A stretch of 64,000 nt of DNA from CADEGL01 sp050180485 (GTDB lineage: Bacteria; Pseudomonadota; Alphaproteobacteria; CADEGL01), in assembly GCA_050180485.1 (NCBI GenBank), contig JBFXED010000022.1:1-64000 (forward strand). The letters are read 5' to 3'. This document shows, in pieces, positions 51,698-62,758 of this stretch. Under the pieces are notes generated by a model that saw only the letters and a list, made by a program, of their open reading frames with translations, had not been told where the DNA came from and ran no database searches. How positions within the stretch are numbered: position 1 is the stretch's first letter; each line of letters starts with the position of its first letter. The position numbers and the translations under genes are program-made.

Positions 51698-52315
51698 TTA
51701 GCGGGTCACGGACACCATGCCACGATCCGGCGCAAAAACGTAAGTTCCTTCGTCGTTCCAGCGGAACTTGAGCGCGTGTGGCACACAATGGTCGATGAAG
51801 TCGATCTCCAGAATCTTGATAACAGAGCCGCGGCAGTGCCGCTCCTCGCCCTGCCGCCATTCACCCAGCGGAAACTTGAAACACTCGTCCATCTGGGGCC
51901 GCTTGCGCGCGGCCCTGGTATCGGAAACTCGACCCAGTCCGTCGCCGCGCTCGTTGATACGGAAATACTGCTCGGTTTCCCCCCGCTGGTTGCTCTCCCG
52001 GTAGCGTCGCAGCACCGTGATAGAAGGGTCGTCGGGCCAAGGCATGGGGCCGTCGATCATGATCGGCGGATGGTCGGGCGGCGAAACCGGTTTACGCGTC
52101 ACGTGCATGGGGCGGATCTCCAGCCCGCGGCTGCCGTTCCAAGGGGCGCCGGAATACAACTCCGGCGGGATGAAGCGGCTTACCGGCGCTCCAGACGCGT
52201 CATAGGTCGTGGCGACGGGCCAAACGGTGAGGCTGAGGTCGAGTTGTTCGCATGGCCAAGCCGCGGGCGACGCCGTCGTAAACGCGGCAACGAACAGAAG
52301 CATTCGCGGGTTCAT
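51698..52315 (-). CDS. Secreted hypothetical protein
   Basis: A 205-residue protein with a signal peptide (MNPRMLLFVAAFTTASPAAW) when started at the ATG at 52315. The longer frame upstream lies under the thiC leader. The mature part has four Cys (near WPCEQ, DECFKF, RHCRGS and DHCVPH), probably forming disulfides. No family is recognised. It lies between kinase A and the TPP riboswitch, on the opposite strand from thiC. Confidence 0.65.
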   Translation of the reverse strand: MNPRMLLFVAAFTTASPAAWPCEQLDLSLTVWPVATTYDASGAPVSRFIPPELYSGAPWNGSRGLEIRPMHVTRKPVSPPDHPPIMIDGPMPWPDDPSITVLRRYRESNQRGETEQYFRINERGDGLGRVSDTRAARKRPQMDECFKFPLGEWRQGEERHCRGSVIKILEIDFIDHCVPHALKFRWNDEGTYVFAPDRGMVSVTR

Positions 52316-52388
52316 ACCGCTTCTCCCAAGCAATCCTTCGGAAGCCTTCCTTGACAGGGTAGCGCGAACGCGCGACCCTTTCGCCATG

Positions 52389-52503
52389 TTCCGAGGGGGG
52401 CCCCGTTAGGGGGCTGAGACACCGCCGGCCGGGGACTGGAAAACCGGGCAACGCGGATACCCTTCGAACCTGATCCGGGTCATTCCGGCGAAGGAATAGG
52501 AAC
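52389..52503 (+). ncRNA. TPP (thiamine pyrophosphate) riboswitch
   Basis: It contains the conserved THI-element core GGGGGCTGAGA (52409-52419), a P3 stem region, and the second half ACCCTTCGAACCTGATCCGG, then GTCATTCCGGCGAAGGA. It lies about 100 bp before thiC in the same direction. On binding TPP it would shut thiC expression, most likely by masking the ribosome site or by early termination. Confidence 0.93.
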
Positions 52504-52599
52504 TCAGCGGCTGTTTCGGACGACTACGGTCCTCGCCGTTCACCCTTACCTCGCCTATCGGCCTCGGATCTCCGGCAACTTCAGTACGGGAGATTCGAC

Positions 52600-54417
<1,818 letters not shown>

Positions 54418-54440
54418 CAGCCTCGCTGGACGTGAATGAC

Positions 54441-54468
54441 AACGGGCGGAGCGCAAGTTCCGCCCGTT
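54441..54468. terminator. Terminator between thiC and kinase B
   Basis: A perfect 10-bp stem AACGGGCGGA / TCCGCCCGTT with an 8-base loop (GCGCAAGT), lying between convergent genes, 24 bp after the thiC stop. The following tract (CCTTATT) is only weakly T-rich. Confidence 0.7.
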
Positions 54469-54470
54469 CC

Positions 54471-57400
54471 TTATTCTGGCGACGGAAAATGCACCGTTAC
54501 GGTGGTACCGACGCCCAGTTCGCTTTCGATGGTCAGCGTGCCGCCGTGAAGCTCGATCAGCTTGCGGCTGATCGATAGACCGAGGCCCGCGCCGCCGTGT
54601 TGGCGCGTGAACGAAGCGTCTACCTGCTGGAATGGCTGTCCGATGCGCGCCAGGTCTTCCGGCCGAATTCCGATGCCGGTGTCCGAGATCGCGATGTCGA
54701 CCCCGCCATCGCCGTTCGAGCCGCGGATGCTGACGGTCCCATCCGGGGTGGTGAACTTCACCGCATTCGACAGAAGGTTAAGAAGAATTTGCTTCGCGGC
54801 GCTTTCATCGACGTGCGGCGCAATCAGCGGTTTCGAGATTTGATTTTCCAGCCGCACGCTTTTGTTAGAGGCAGCCGGCTTGACCATCGCCAAACAGGTG
54901 TTCGCGAGTTTCGAGAAATCCACCTCGCCAAACTGAAGCTCGTAGCGGCCGGCTTCGATGCGGGCCATGTCGAGAATGCTGTTCACCAGATCGAGAAGAT
55001 GCACACCGCTTTCGTAAGTTAGCCGCGAATACTCGACGTACTCCGGTGCGCCCAGCGGACCGTGCAACCCATCTTTCAGCATCTCGGAAAAGCCGAGGAT
55101 CGCGTTCAAGGGCGTACGCAACTCGTGGCTGATGTTGGCCAAGAATTGACTCTTGGCCGTGCTGGCCGCGCGCGCGGCCTCGGTTGCCGCCGCCAACGCC
55201 TCTTCGGCGCGCTTGCGGTCGGTAATATCGAGTGTCATGCCATCCCAAAGCGTGTCGCCATTCTCCATCCGGCGCGGCATGGAAAACACCTCGACCCAGC
55301 GCATGGCGCCCCCGGGGGTCGTCTCTCGCCCCTGCCAACGCAGCGGCGTCAACGTGCGAGCCGATTCGTACAGTTTCTGGCGATAGATGGCGCGGTCGCC
55401 CTCGTCTGCGGTCAGGCCGATATAGGTCGGGTCCGCCATCAGTTCCGCCGGCTCGCGTCCATAAAATTCCTTCGCGCGCTCGCTGATATAGCGATAGCTG
55501 GTGCTGCCGTCCTGATGCAGAACACGTTGGAAAATCACGCCAGCCAGATTGGCATTTATGGAGCCCAGAAGCGTCTCGCGCTCCTCCAACGCCAGCTCCG
55601 CGCGCTTGGCGTCATCGATATCGATGATGATGCCATCCCAGACGATATCCTCGCCGTCGCGCCGTGGCTGGGACATGGTGCGCGCCCACCGATAACCCGA
55701 GGCGGAACTACCGACGCGTACGACGGCATCGAAGCGCTCCATCCTCTCGGCCGAGCGCCGCACCGCCGCGCGCCAAGCCTCCAAGTCGTCTGGATGCACG
55801 ACTCCGGGATAGGCGTCGTCCTCCGCTATCATCCGCTCGACATCGAAGCCAAAGATTTCCTTCGCGCGCTTACTGATATAAGTCAGCGTCAACGTGCCGT
55901 CGCTATGCAGGACCCGCTGGTAGACCGCGCCCGGCAGATTGGCAACGACGCTCTCCAGCCGAATCTGCGCTTCCTTGCCAGCCGTGATATCGAGCTGAAT
56001 GCCATCCCAGGCGATATCGCCGTTTTCCATTCGGCGCGGCTTCGATGCCGAACGCACCCACAGAGTTTCTCCGCGCGAAGAGATCACGCGAAATTCCGTA
56101 TCGAGCGAGCGTAAGGTGTGCGCCGAATCGAGAATGTCCGCGCGCCACTTTTTGATATCGTCCGGATGCACGTTGCTGATCTTGTCGGCCGTTACCAGGT
56201 TTCCACCCTTCTCGGCTCTTGGCGGTCGTTCCCGGCCCGCGACAAAGGGGTAGCTGATCTCGCCGTTGGCATGCATGACCCGCCGAAAGATCACGCCTGG
56301 CACGTTGGCGGCAATGTCATGAAGCAGCCGCTGCGTCTGACGCAAAGCTTCCTCGGCCCGCTTCTGTTCCGTGACGTCGAGCGTGATGCCGTCCCAGATC
56401 ACGTCGCCATTGTCGGAGCGACGCACGCTGGCGTTCGTATGCACCCAGCGCGTCTCGCCTGACGCGGTGATGATACGGTAGGCCAGGTCGAACGGCGTAA
56501 CGTCGCGGGCCGAGGCCGTCACGGCTTCGAGCCATCCCTGCCGATCGTCTTCATGAATCGAATCGACAAACGAGCGGGCATTTCCCTGAACCGCCGCGCG
56601 TCCGATTCCATACTCCCTCTCCATATACTCGCTAGAGTAAGGGAAGCTCATCTGCCCATCGGAATGCAGGACACGGCGGAAAACTCCACCTGGCAGATTA
56701 GTCGCGATGCTGGCCAACCTTTCCTCTGTCTCGCGTAGAGCCTGTTCCGCGAGCCGCTGCTCGGTCAGGTCCAACGTGATCCCGTCCCATACCGTGTCGC
56801 CGTTCGGCAGGCGACGGACGCCGGCCAGACCGCGTACCCAGCTGATCTCGCCCGTATCGTGAACGATCCGGTATTCGAGACCGAAAGGATTCAAGGACGC
56901 TGCGGAATCCTCGACCGCCTTAAACCAGCGTTCTCGATCGTCCGGGTGTATGGCGTTGATGAAGTGATAGGGATCGTTCTGCGTTTCCTTTCGTTTAACG
57001 CCATACGCGCGCTCCATGTAGGCGCTCGAGTATGGAAACGATATCCGGCCGTCCGGATGGCGAATCCGGCGAAACACATCCGCGGGCAGGTTCGTGGCCA
57101 CGCTGGCGAAACGCTCTTGCGTTTCCTGTAGCTCTTCGCGCATTCGCTTCGTCTCGGTGACGTCGAGCGTGATACCATCCCAAATCACCCCGCCCGCAGG
57201 CCCCGCCTGCACGGTGGCGATCGAACGAACCCAACGGGTTCCACCACGTTCGGTTTGAATCCGGTACTCCGCATCGAACGGCTCCAGTTCCCTGGCCGAG
57301 GTCTCGACTGCCTCGCGCCACGACGCGACATCCTCGGGATGGATCGCGTCGGTCAAAGTACTCGCGGGGCCATCGCCGCCGGTGCGAATTAGACCAAAAC

Positions 57401-58331
57401 GACGAGACAGATAGTCGGTCGAGAAGGGAAACGTGATCCGGCCATCGGGATGCAGAACGCGCCTGAACAGCCCGCCCGGCAAATTGTTGACGATACTTTG
57501 AAGGCGCTGTTCGGTTTCGCGCAGCACCTCTTCTGCCCGCTTTTGTTCGGTGATGTCGAGTGTCAGGCCATCCCAAATGATATCGCCATTCGCCATTCGC
57601 CGTGGCTGCGCGATGGAACGAATCCACCGCTCGTCGCCGAAATCGGATGTCACGCGCCGGACCTCATCGAACGGCGTGAGATCGCGCGCGGATACTTTCA
57701 GCGCTTCGGTGAAGGGTTGCCGGTCTTCTGGATTGGTGCGCGACATCGCAGCGCCGAAGTCCGGCCGAAGCGTAATGCCGACGCTGGCCAATGCACGCGA
57801 CGGGCTGATATAGGGATAGGTCACCCTTCCCTCCGCATCCAGTACGCGCCTGAAGATCGAACCAGGCAGATTCTCGTGGATCGCCCGCAAGGCATCGTCG
57901 CCGTCCAGATTGTCGGGACGGAAGCCGGTGATGGTCGTCCGGCGTCGCTGCCGTGCCAACGCGTGGTCGATCGCCCGCGCAACCGCTAGAGGCGTGCATT
58001 CGTCACGCTCCAGCACCTCGTGCAGGCCGGCCACGATGGCTGACGTGGCCAGCGCGCGTTCGCCCGTCGGCAGGATCCCGACCGTCGGTAAATGCGGCAT
58101 GCGCGCCGCGACGGCGCGATAAGCATCCAGCCCCGACACGTCGGAAAGCGTCAGGCTCAGGAACAGCGCATCGGGCCGCTCGCGGTCGAGTAAATCCAGG
58201 CCCGAGCGGAGGTCCATGGCGCGCGAAATTTCGATGGACGGATTCGACGCGGCGGACAACGCGACGGCGAGCCTATCGCCAAACGCGCGATCACTTTCGA
58301 TCACCAGGACTTTGGCTTTGCCGGCGCCCAT
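54471..58331 (-). CDS. Sensor histidine kinase B: pseudo-receiver plus seven tandem PAS modules
   Basis: A 1286-residue soluble kinase, paralogous to kinase A. An N-terminal receiver-like domain (1-130) has Ser59 where the phospho-acceptor Asp should be (RPDALFLSL), so it cannot be phosphorylated in the usual way. Seven PAS/PAC modules lie at about 150-266, 277-396, 407-528, 538-656, 668-786, 791-909 and 920-1040, spaced by about 123-131 residues. Each starts with a N(L/V)(P/A)-type motif and ends with WDGxxxDxT/D-type sequence. HisKA follows with His1069 (NISHELRTPLNAILGFSE), then HATPase with NLLSNAVKF, DTGIGI and GAGLGLSIS. No membrane helix. No response regulator is adjacent. It is convergent with thiC. 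Confidence 0.92.
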   Translation of the reverse strand: MGAGKAKVLVIESDRAFGDRLAVALSAASNPSIEISRAMDLRSGLDLLDRERPDALFLSLTLSDVSGLDAYRAVAARMPHLPTVGILPTGERALATSAIVAGLHEVLERDECTPLAVARAIDHALARQRRRTTITGFRPDNLDGDDALRAIHENLPGSIFRRVLDAEGRVTYPYISPSRALASVGITLRPDFGAAMSRTNPEDRQPFTEALKVSARDLTPFDEVRRVTSDFGDERWIRSIAQPRRMANGDIIWDGLTLDITEQKRAEEVLRETEQRLQSIVNNLPGGLFRRVLHPDGRITFPFSTDYLSRRFGLIRTGGDGPASTLTDAIHPEDVASWREAVETSARELEPFDAEYRIQTERGGTRWVRSIATVQAGPAGGVIWDGITLDVTETKRMREELQETQERFASVATNLPADVFRRIRHPDGRISFPYSSAYMERAYGVKRKETQNDPYHFINAIHPDDRERWFKAVEDSAASLNPFGLEYRIVHDTGEISWVRGLAGVRRLPNGDTVWDGITLDLTEQRLAEQALRETEERLASIATNLPGGVFRRVLHSDGQMSFPYSSEYMEREYGIGRAAVQGNARSFVDSIHEDDRQGWLEAVTASARDVTPFDLAYRIITASGETRWVHTNASVRRSDNGDVIWDGITLDVTEQKRAEEALRQTQRLLHDIAANVPGVIFRRVMHANGEISYPFVAGRERPPRAEKGGNLVTADKISNVHPDDIKKWRADILDSAHTLRSLDTEFRVISSRGETLWVRSASKPRRMENGDIAWDGIQLDITAGKEAQIRLESVVANLPGAVYQRVLHSDGTLTLTYISKRAKEIFGFDVERMIAEDDAYPGVVHPDDLEAWRAAVRRSAERMERFDAVVRVGSSASGYRWARTMSQPRRDGEDIVWDGIIIDIDDAKRAELALEERETLLGSINANLAGVIFQRVLHQDGSTSYRYISERAKEFYGREPAELMADPTYIGLTADEGDRAIYRQKLYESARTLTPLRWQGRETTPGGAMRWVEVFSMPRRMENGDTLWDGMTLDITDRKRAEEALAAATEAARAASTAKSQFLANISHELRTPLNAILGFSEMLKDGLHGPLGAPEYVEYSRLTYESGVHLLDLVNSILDMARIEAGRYELQFGEVDFSKLANTCLAMVKPAASNKSVRLENQISKPLIAPHVDESAAKQILLNLLSNAVKFTTPDGTVSIRGSNGDGGVDIAISDTGIGIRPEDLARIGQPFQQVDASFTRQHGGAGLGLSISRKLIELHGGTLTIESELGVGTTVTVHFPSPE

Positions 58332-58485
58332 ATGACGTACGTCAGCCCCCTTGGCGCCGATCTTATCTTGGCGGGCCGGTACCTAACAGAATGGTCGGAC
58401 TCCCGTAATGCGAAGCCCAGGGAACCCAAGGCCACCTGGATGGTTGTTGTGCCGTCAACGCCAAGAGTTTCCTTCTCGAAAAACG

Positions 58486-59511
58486 ATGCGGAATTGCGCG
58501 TTCCCAAACCGGATTTCACCGCTCTGGGCCGCGGTGGGCTTCTTAATCGCGGCCACGGCCGATTTGCCAGCATCGGCGCAGTCGGCGGAAGACGACGACA
58601 GCCAGCCCATCTTCAACTTCACATTCGAGAACGATCTTTTCGCGGATTCGGATGGGCACTACACGAACGGCATCCAATTTTCGTGGCTGACTGGCATGCA
58701 GAAGGATGAGTCCTGGCTGCGCGACGCGGCGATGGCCATGCCGATCTTCGATGCCGACAGCAAGCTGCGTTTCGAATACTCACTCGGCCAGCAAATCTAT
58801 ACGCCACGGGAAATCGATATCCCTTATCCCCAACCCAACGATCGCCCTTGGGCCGGCTGGCTTTACGTGAATCTGGGCTTCGTGGCGGAGACCGAAGGCA
58901 AGCGGCTGGACCAATTCCAGGCAGGGTTGGGCATCGTTGGCCCCGGCTCGCTGGCCAAGGACACGCAAAAATTCGTTCACAACGTCATCGGCGGAACCGA
59001 TCCCGAGGGATGGAACAATCAGCTCAAGACCGAACCCACCTTGCAGTTCACCTATCAGCGAAGCTGGCGCGCGCTGGAAGCGAAGCTCGCGGGCTTCGAG
59101 ATGGACGCCACACCGCATCTGGGCGCGGCATTGGGCAATGCCCTGATCTACGCCAACACCGGTGTGATGGCACGCTTCGGCCAGGACATGCCCGACGATT
59201 ACGGGCCACCGCGCTTGGACACCGGTCTGGCCGGCTCGGGCTATTTCAAGCCGAAGGGCGAATGGGGCTGGTATGTCTTCGCCGGCACCGACGGGCGCGC
59301 GGTCGGCCACAACATCTTTCTCGACGGCAATAGTTTCCGAAGTGGCCCCAGCGTGGACAAGAAAACACTGGTCGGCGACTGGCAGGCCGGCTTCGCCGTC
59401 GTCATCGGAAACGCCCGCATCGCCTATACCCAGGTATTCGAGACCAAACAGTTCTATGGACAGGACTACGGCGACTCTTACGGCTCGGTCACCCTATCCG
59501 TCCGCTTCTGA
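58486..59511 (+). CDS. LpxR-type lipid A deacylase (DUF2219)
   Basis: A 341-residue outer-membrane beta-barrel protein. The ATG at 58486 opens a signal peptide ending near PASAQS. The active-site region matches LpxR: FENDLFADSDGHYTNGIQFSW (ENDLF and the YTNG motif) and the conserved His in FVHNVIGG. Salmonella LpxR removes the 3'-acyloxyacyl chain of lipid A. The C-terminal SVTLSVRF has the terminal Phe of barrel proteins. It is divergent from kinase B with about 155 bp between. Confidence 0.85.
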   Translation: MRNCAFPNRISPLWAAVGFLIAATADLPASAQSAEDDDSQPIFNFTFENDLFADSDGHYTNGIQFSWLTGMQKDESWLRDAAMAMPIFDADSKLRFEYSLGQQIYTPREIDIPYPQPNDRPWAGWLYVNLGFVAETEGKRLDQFQAGLGIVGPGSLAKDTQKFVHNVIGGTDPEGWNNQLKTEPTLQFTYQRSWRALEAKLAGFEMDATPHLGAALGNALIYANTGVMARFGQDMPDDYGPPRLDTGLAGSGYFKPKGEWGWYVFAGTDGRAVGHNIFLDGNSFRSGPSVDKKTLVGDWQAGFAVVIGNARIAYTQVFETKQFYGQDYGDSYGSVTLSVRF

Positions 59512-59581
59512 GACGCCCGCGCACGGGTTCAAAGCCGCGATCCGAAGATGCTAGTCTCGCCCTAGAGAATGGGGGAGACCA

Positions 59582-60808
59582 ATGAACGCATCCAGGATTT
59601 GGGCGCTGCCAGTAGCGCACACGCACCATTTGGCGGCAACAGCGGGCGCACTGACCTTCGTCGGCGGCGCGGGTGACTTCGACGCCGCCGGACGCATCCG
59701 CAACCCCGACAATCTCGACCGCCAGATCGAAGGCGCGGTGGCCAACCTGGCGCAGGCGCTAGCGGCCGAATGCTGCGGCCTGGACGATGTGGTGAAGCTG
59801 AAGGCGTTCTTCACCGCCGACGCGGACGACTGGCACGTGATCGCGGCGCTGGCCAAGCTGTTTCCGACCGATCCCCTGCCCGTCATCAGCACGGTGCCCG
59901 AACCGCTGCAGCCCTTTGCCGGTCAGCGCATCCAGCTTCAGGCCGTGGCCCAACGCAACTGGCGCACGCTCGACGACGTGCGCGTGGCGACGCGCCCGGT
60001 GCCGCCCGCGAAGAAAGCCGCGTTCGGCGGCCGCGCACTCACAGGCGGCCTGCGGGCGGGCGAATTCGTCGCGGTCGCGAACCGCACCGCGGAGGGCGCC
60101 GACGGCGTGGTGGCCAAGGAAGGCGACGGCATCGGCCAAAGCCACATCATCATGGAAACCCACGCGGCGACGCTGGCCGAACTGGGCGCGTCGTTCCAGG
60201 ACAGCGTAAAAATGGAGGGCTACTACTTCGGCACGACGCGCGAGCAATGGGCCGGCATGGCCAAGGCGCGCGCGAGCCATTTCCGCGAACCGGGTCCGCC
60301 CGCGACCGTTGTGCCCTGCCAGCGCCTCAACCCCGCCGGCGCCATGACCAAGATTGAAGTGATGGCCATGCGCGAGCGCTGGAATGGCTTCGACAAATAC
60401 ATCCCGCGCGAAGACCATTGGCCGAAGCGTGTGTGGGACTGGCCAATTCCCCTGCCCTACCGCCAAGCCATCCGGCTGCGCGACACGATCTGGCTAGGCG
60501 GCCAGGTGCCGTCCGAGCCCGGCCGCAACTCGGGCAAGCGTGTCATGGCCGGGCAGCTCATGCCCCAGACCCGCTTCACCATGAGCTATATCGAGGATCT
60601 GCTGCGGCCCTTCGGCCGCCAGTCCGCCGACTTGAAGATCATGGTCTGCTATTTCACTTCCACCGGCACGGAAGCCGAGACGGCGGCCTTTGTGCAAACC
60701 CTGGCCGACTGCGTGGGTGGCGCGTTGCCGCCGATGACGCTGGTGCCCAAGCCCATGATGCACACGGAAGACAACACCGTGGAAATTTGGGGCGTGGCGC
60801 AGGGCTGA
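59582..60808 (+). CDS. RidA/YjgF family protein, long multi-domain form
   Basis: A 408-residue protein carrying at least two and probably three RidA-like domains in tandem: about 12-125 (TAGALTFVGGAGDF), 148-255 (LTGGLRAGEFVAVANRTAEG), and 300-408 (IWLGGQVPSEPG). RidA proteins are usually 130 residues and deaminate reactive enamines and imines. A ribosome site GGGGGAGACC precedes the ATG. It lies 27 bp upstream of the M81 peptidase, a pairing that suggests a joint catabolic role. The exact substrate is unknown. Confidence 0.83.
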   Translation: MNASRIWALPVAHTHHLAATAGALTFVGGAGDFDAAGRIRNPDNLDRQIEGAVANLAQALAAECCGLDDVVKLKAFFTADADDWHVIAALAKLFPTDPLPVISTVPEPLQPFAGQRIQLQAVAQRNWRTLDDVRVATRPVPPAKKAAFGGRALTGGLRAGEFVAVANRTAEGADGVVAKEGDGIGQSHIIMETHAATLAELGASFQDSVKMEGYYFGTTREQWAGMAKARASHFREPGPPATVVPCQRLNPAGAMTKIEVMAMRERWNGFDKYIPREDHWPKRVWDWPIPLPYRQAIRLRDTIWLGGQVPSEPGRNSGKRVMAGQLMPQTRFTMSYIEDLLRPFGRQSADLKIMVCYFTSTGTEAETAAFVQTLADCVGGALPPMTLVPKPMMHTEDNTVEIWGVAQG

Positions 60809-60835
60809 ACCGAACTCGACCGAGAGGATAGACCG

Positions 60836-62332
60836 ATGGCCAAGCGTTTCGTCGCCGCGATGATCAAACACGAGACCAACACCTTCTCGCCTATTCCGAC
60901 ACCGCTGGAATCCTTCGCCATCGGCTTCCCCGGCGGCAAGCCCCCGACCGGACGTGCGGCCATCGAGGCCTATGGCGGCGCCAATATCGGCCTGGCCGCC
61001 TATATCGATCTGGCGCGCGAAGAAGGCGCGGAATTGGAGGTGCCGATGGCCGCGAACGCGGCGCCCAGCGGCCCTGTCTCCGCCGATGCGTTCGAGCTCA
61101 TGGCCGAGCCCGTGGTCGCCGCGGTCAAGAAAGGCTGCGACGCGTTGTTTCTCGATCTCCACGGCGCGATGGTGACCGAACGCCACGACGACGGCGAAGG
61201 CGAACTTCTGCGCCGCGTGCGCGCGGTGGCGCCGGACCTGCCCATCGCCGTATCGCTCGACTTCCACACCAACATGAGCCGGACGATGGTGGAAAGCGCC
61301 ACTGTCATGACCGGCTATTGCACCTATCCCCATATCGACATGTACGAGACCGCCGCACGCGCCGGACGCACCCTTTCCCGCGCGCTGAAGGGCGAGATCA
61401 AACCCGTCATCGTCTGGGGCAAACGGCCAATGTTGACCCACACGCTGCGCCAGGGCCATGCCACCCAACCGCTCAAGGACATCATGGACCGCGCCGTCGC
61501 CGCCGAACGGAATGGCGAGGTGCTGAACGCGTCCGTTTTCGGCGGCTTCCCGATGGCGAACATCCCCCATGTCGGCTTGACCGCGATCCTGGTCGCGGAC
61601 CGCGAAACTAAAGCAGCGGAAGCTTTGCGCGAATCGCTTCTCAATATGGCGTGGGAGCGGCGCGCGGATTTCGTTTACGAAGTTGAGCCTTTGGCCACGT
61701 CCTTCGCCCACGCGAAAACGCTAGACGGCGGACCGATCGTGCTGGTCGATCACGGCGACAACGTCTTCTCCGGCGGCACTCAAGACGTCATGGAAACCGT
61801 CGCCGAATCGTTCCGCCAAGGTTTGACCGACATGGCCGTGGGTCCGATTTGGGATCCCCAAGCGGTGAAGGAGCTTGTGAAAGCGGGTGTCGGCGCCAAG
61901 GTAACGGTCAAGTTGGGCGGCAAAACCAGCATGCCCGCCTTGGGCCTGCAGGGCCTGCCGCTGGAAGTCACCGGCACCGTGCGCCGCATCACCGATGGCC
62001 GCTACAAGGTGACCTGCCCCATGAAAACCGGCCTGATGATGGATCATGGCGTAAGCGCCGTACTCGACACCGGTGCAGCGGAGATTTTGGTGTGTTCGGA
62101 GCGAATGGAAGCATTCGACCTGGGCGTGTTCCGTCATGCTGGTATCGAGCCCACGGCCAAACGCTATCTGCTCATCAAATCTCGTCAGCATTTCCGGGCC
62201 GGGTTTGAGCCGATCGCCAAGCACATCGTGCTTCTGTCGGGCCCGGGGGTGACCAGTTCCGACTATGGGCTGTTCCGATTCGACAACGTTCCCCGCCCGC
62301 TCTACCCGCTCGACCGTGCGATGGCCTTGTGA
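60836..62332 (+). CDS. M81 family metallopeptidase (MlrC-like)
   Basis: A 498-residue protein of the M81/MlrC family, whose founding member opens degraded microcystin peptides. The N-terminal MIKHETNTFSP, the catalytic-region FLDLHGAMVTE with DFHTNMS, and TGYCTYPHIDMYETAARA are the standard motifs. The C-terminal MlrC_C domain starts near 305 (DGGPIVLVDHGDNVFSGG). Likely a cytoplasmic peptidase or amidase. It is coupled in an operon with the RidA-like gene. Confidence 0.9.
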   Translation: MAKRFVAAMIKHETNTFSPIPTPLESFAIGFPGGKPPTGRAAIEAYGGANIGLAAYIDLAREEGAELEVPMAANAAPSGPVSADAFELMAEPVVAAVKKGCDALFLDLHGAMVTERHDDGEGELLRRVRAVAPDLPIAVSLDFHTNMSRTMVESATVMTGYCTYPHIDMYETAARAGRTLSRALKGEIKPVIVWGKRPMLTHTLRQGHATQPLKDIMDRAVAAERNGEVLNASVFGGFPMANIPHVGLTAILVADRETKAAEALRESLLNMAWERRADFVYEVEPLATSFAHAKTLDGGPIVLVDHGDNVFSGGTQDVMETVAESFRQGLTDMAVGPIWDPQAVKELVKAGVGAKVTVKLGGKTSMPALGLQGLPLEVTGTVRRITDGRYKVTCPMKTGLMMDHGVSAVLDTGAAEILVCSERMEAFDLGVFRHAGIEPTAKRYLLIKSRQHFRAGFEPIAKHIVLLSGPGVTSSDYGLFRFDNVPRPLYPLDRAMAL

Positions 62333-62437
62333 CGCTTTGGGCGCACGCCTTTGTCATCTAAAAGTCACGGCAGCTTCGCCGTGAAGCCGCCATAATCTTA
62401 AGTACCGGGGGCCTCAAGGGTTGGGAGGCCCAAGACA

Positions 62438-62758
62438 ATGTCTGATTTGTCGATGGGGCGGCGGCCGTCTCGGCATCGGATCGCCATCGCTCTCGTTCCC
62501 GTCATGATGCTGGGTGCGGTGCTGTTCTCCAGTTCAAGCATTGGGGACTATCAGAATCGTGAACTGACCACCGGAGCCGTGGGCGCTGCGGGCGGCGCTA
62601 TCGTCGGCGCCATCGCAGGGGCCCCCTTGGTCGGCGCCGTAGCGGGAATCGCCGGCGGCGTGGCTCTGGCCAAGCTCATTCCCGCGCAAGCCAGCGCGAG
62701 CGGCTGGCCTTGCTTCATTCACTGCGAGCCGATGGTGGTGAAGTTACCCCGTACTTAA
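62438..62758 (+). CDS. Small glycine-zipper membrane protein
   Basis: A 106-residue protein with an N-terminal hydrophobic segment and a glycine-zipper stretch (GAVGAAGGAIVGAIAGAPLVGAVAG, read in parts), as in surface or channel-like lipoproteins. A GGGAGG ribosome site 8 bp before the ATG lies in the right arm of a 7-bp hairpin (GGGCCTC/GAGGCCC at 62409-62431). Two Cys near the end may pair. Function unknown. The stop overlaps the convergent pseudogene by 4 bp. Confidence 0.65.
   Translation: MSDLSMGRRPSRHRIAIALVPVMMLGAVLFSSSSIGDYQNRELTTGAVGAAGGAIVGAIAGAPLVGAVAGIAGGVALAKLIPAQASASGWPCFIHCEPMVVKLPRT

Noticed and set aside
62365..62384. TCACGGC-AGCTTC-GCCGTGA hairpin after the M81 gene as a terminator
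   Set aside because: A 7-bp stem without a T-run. It may act weakly, but I could not support a terminator call.
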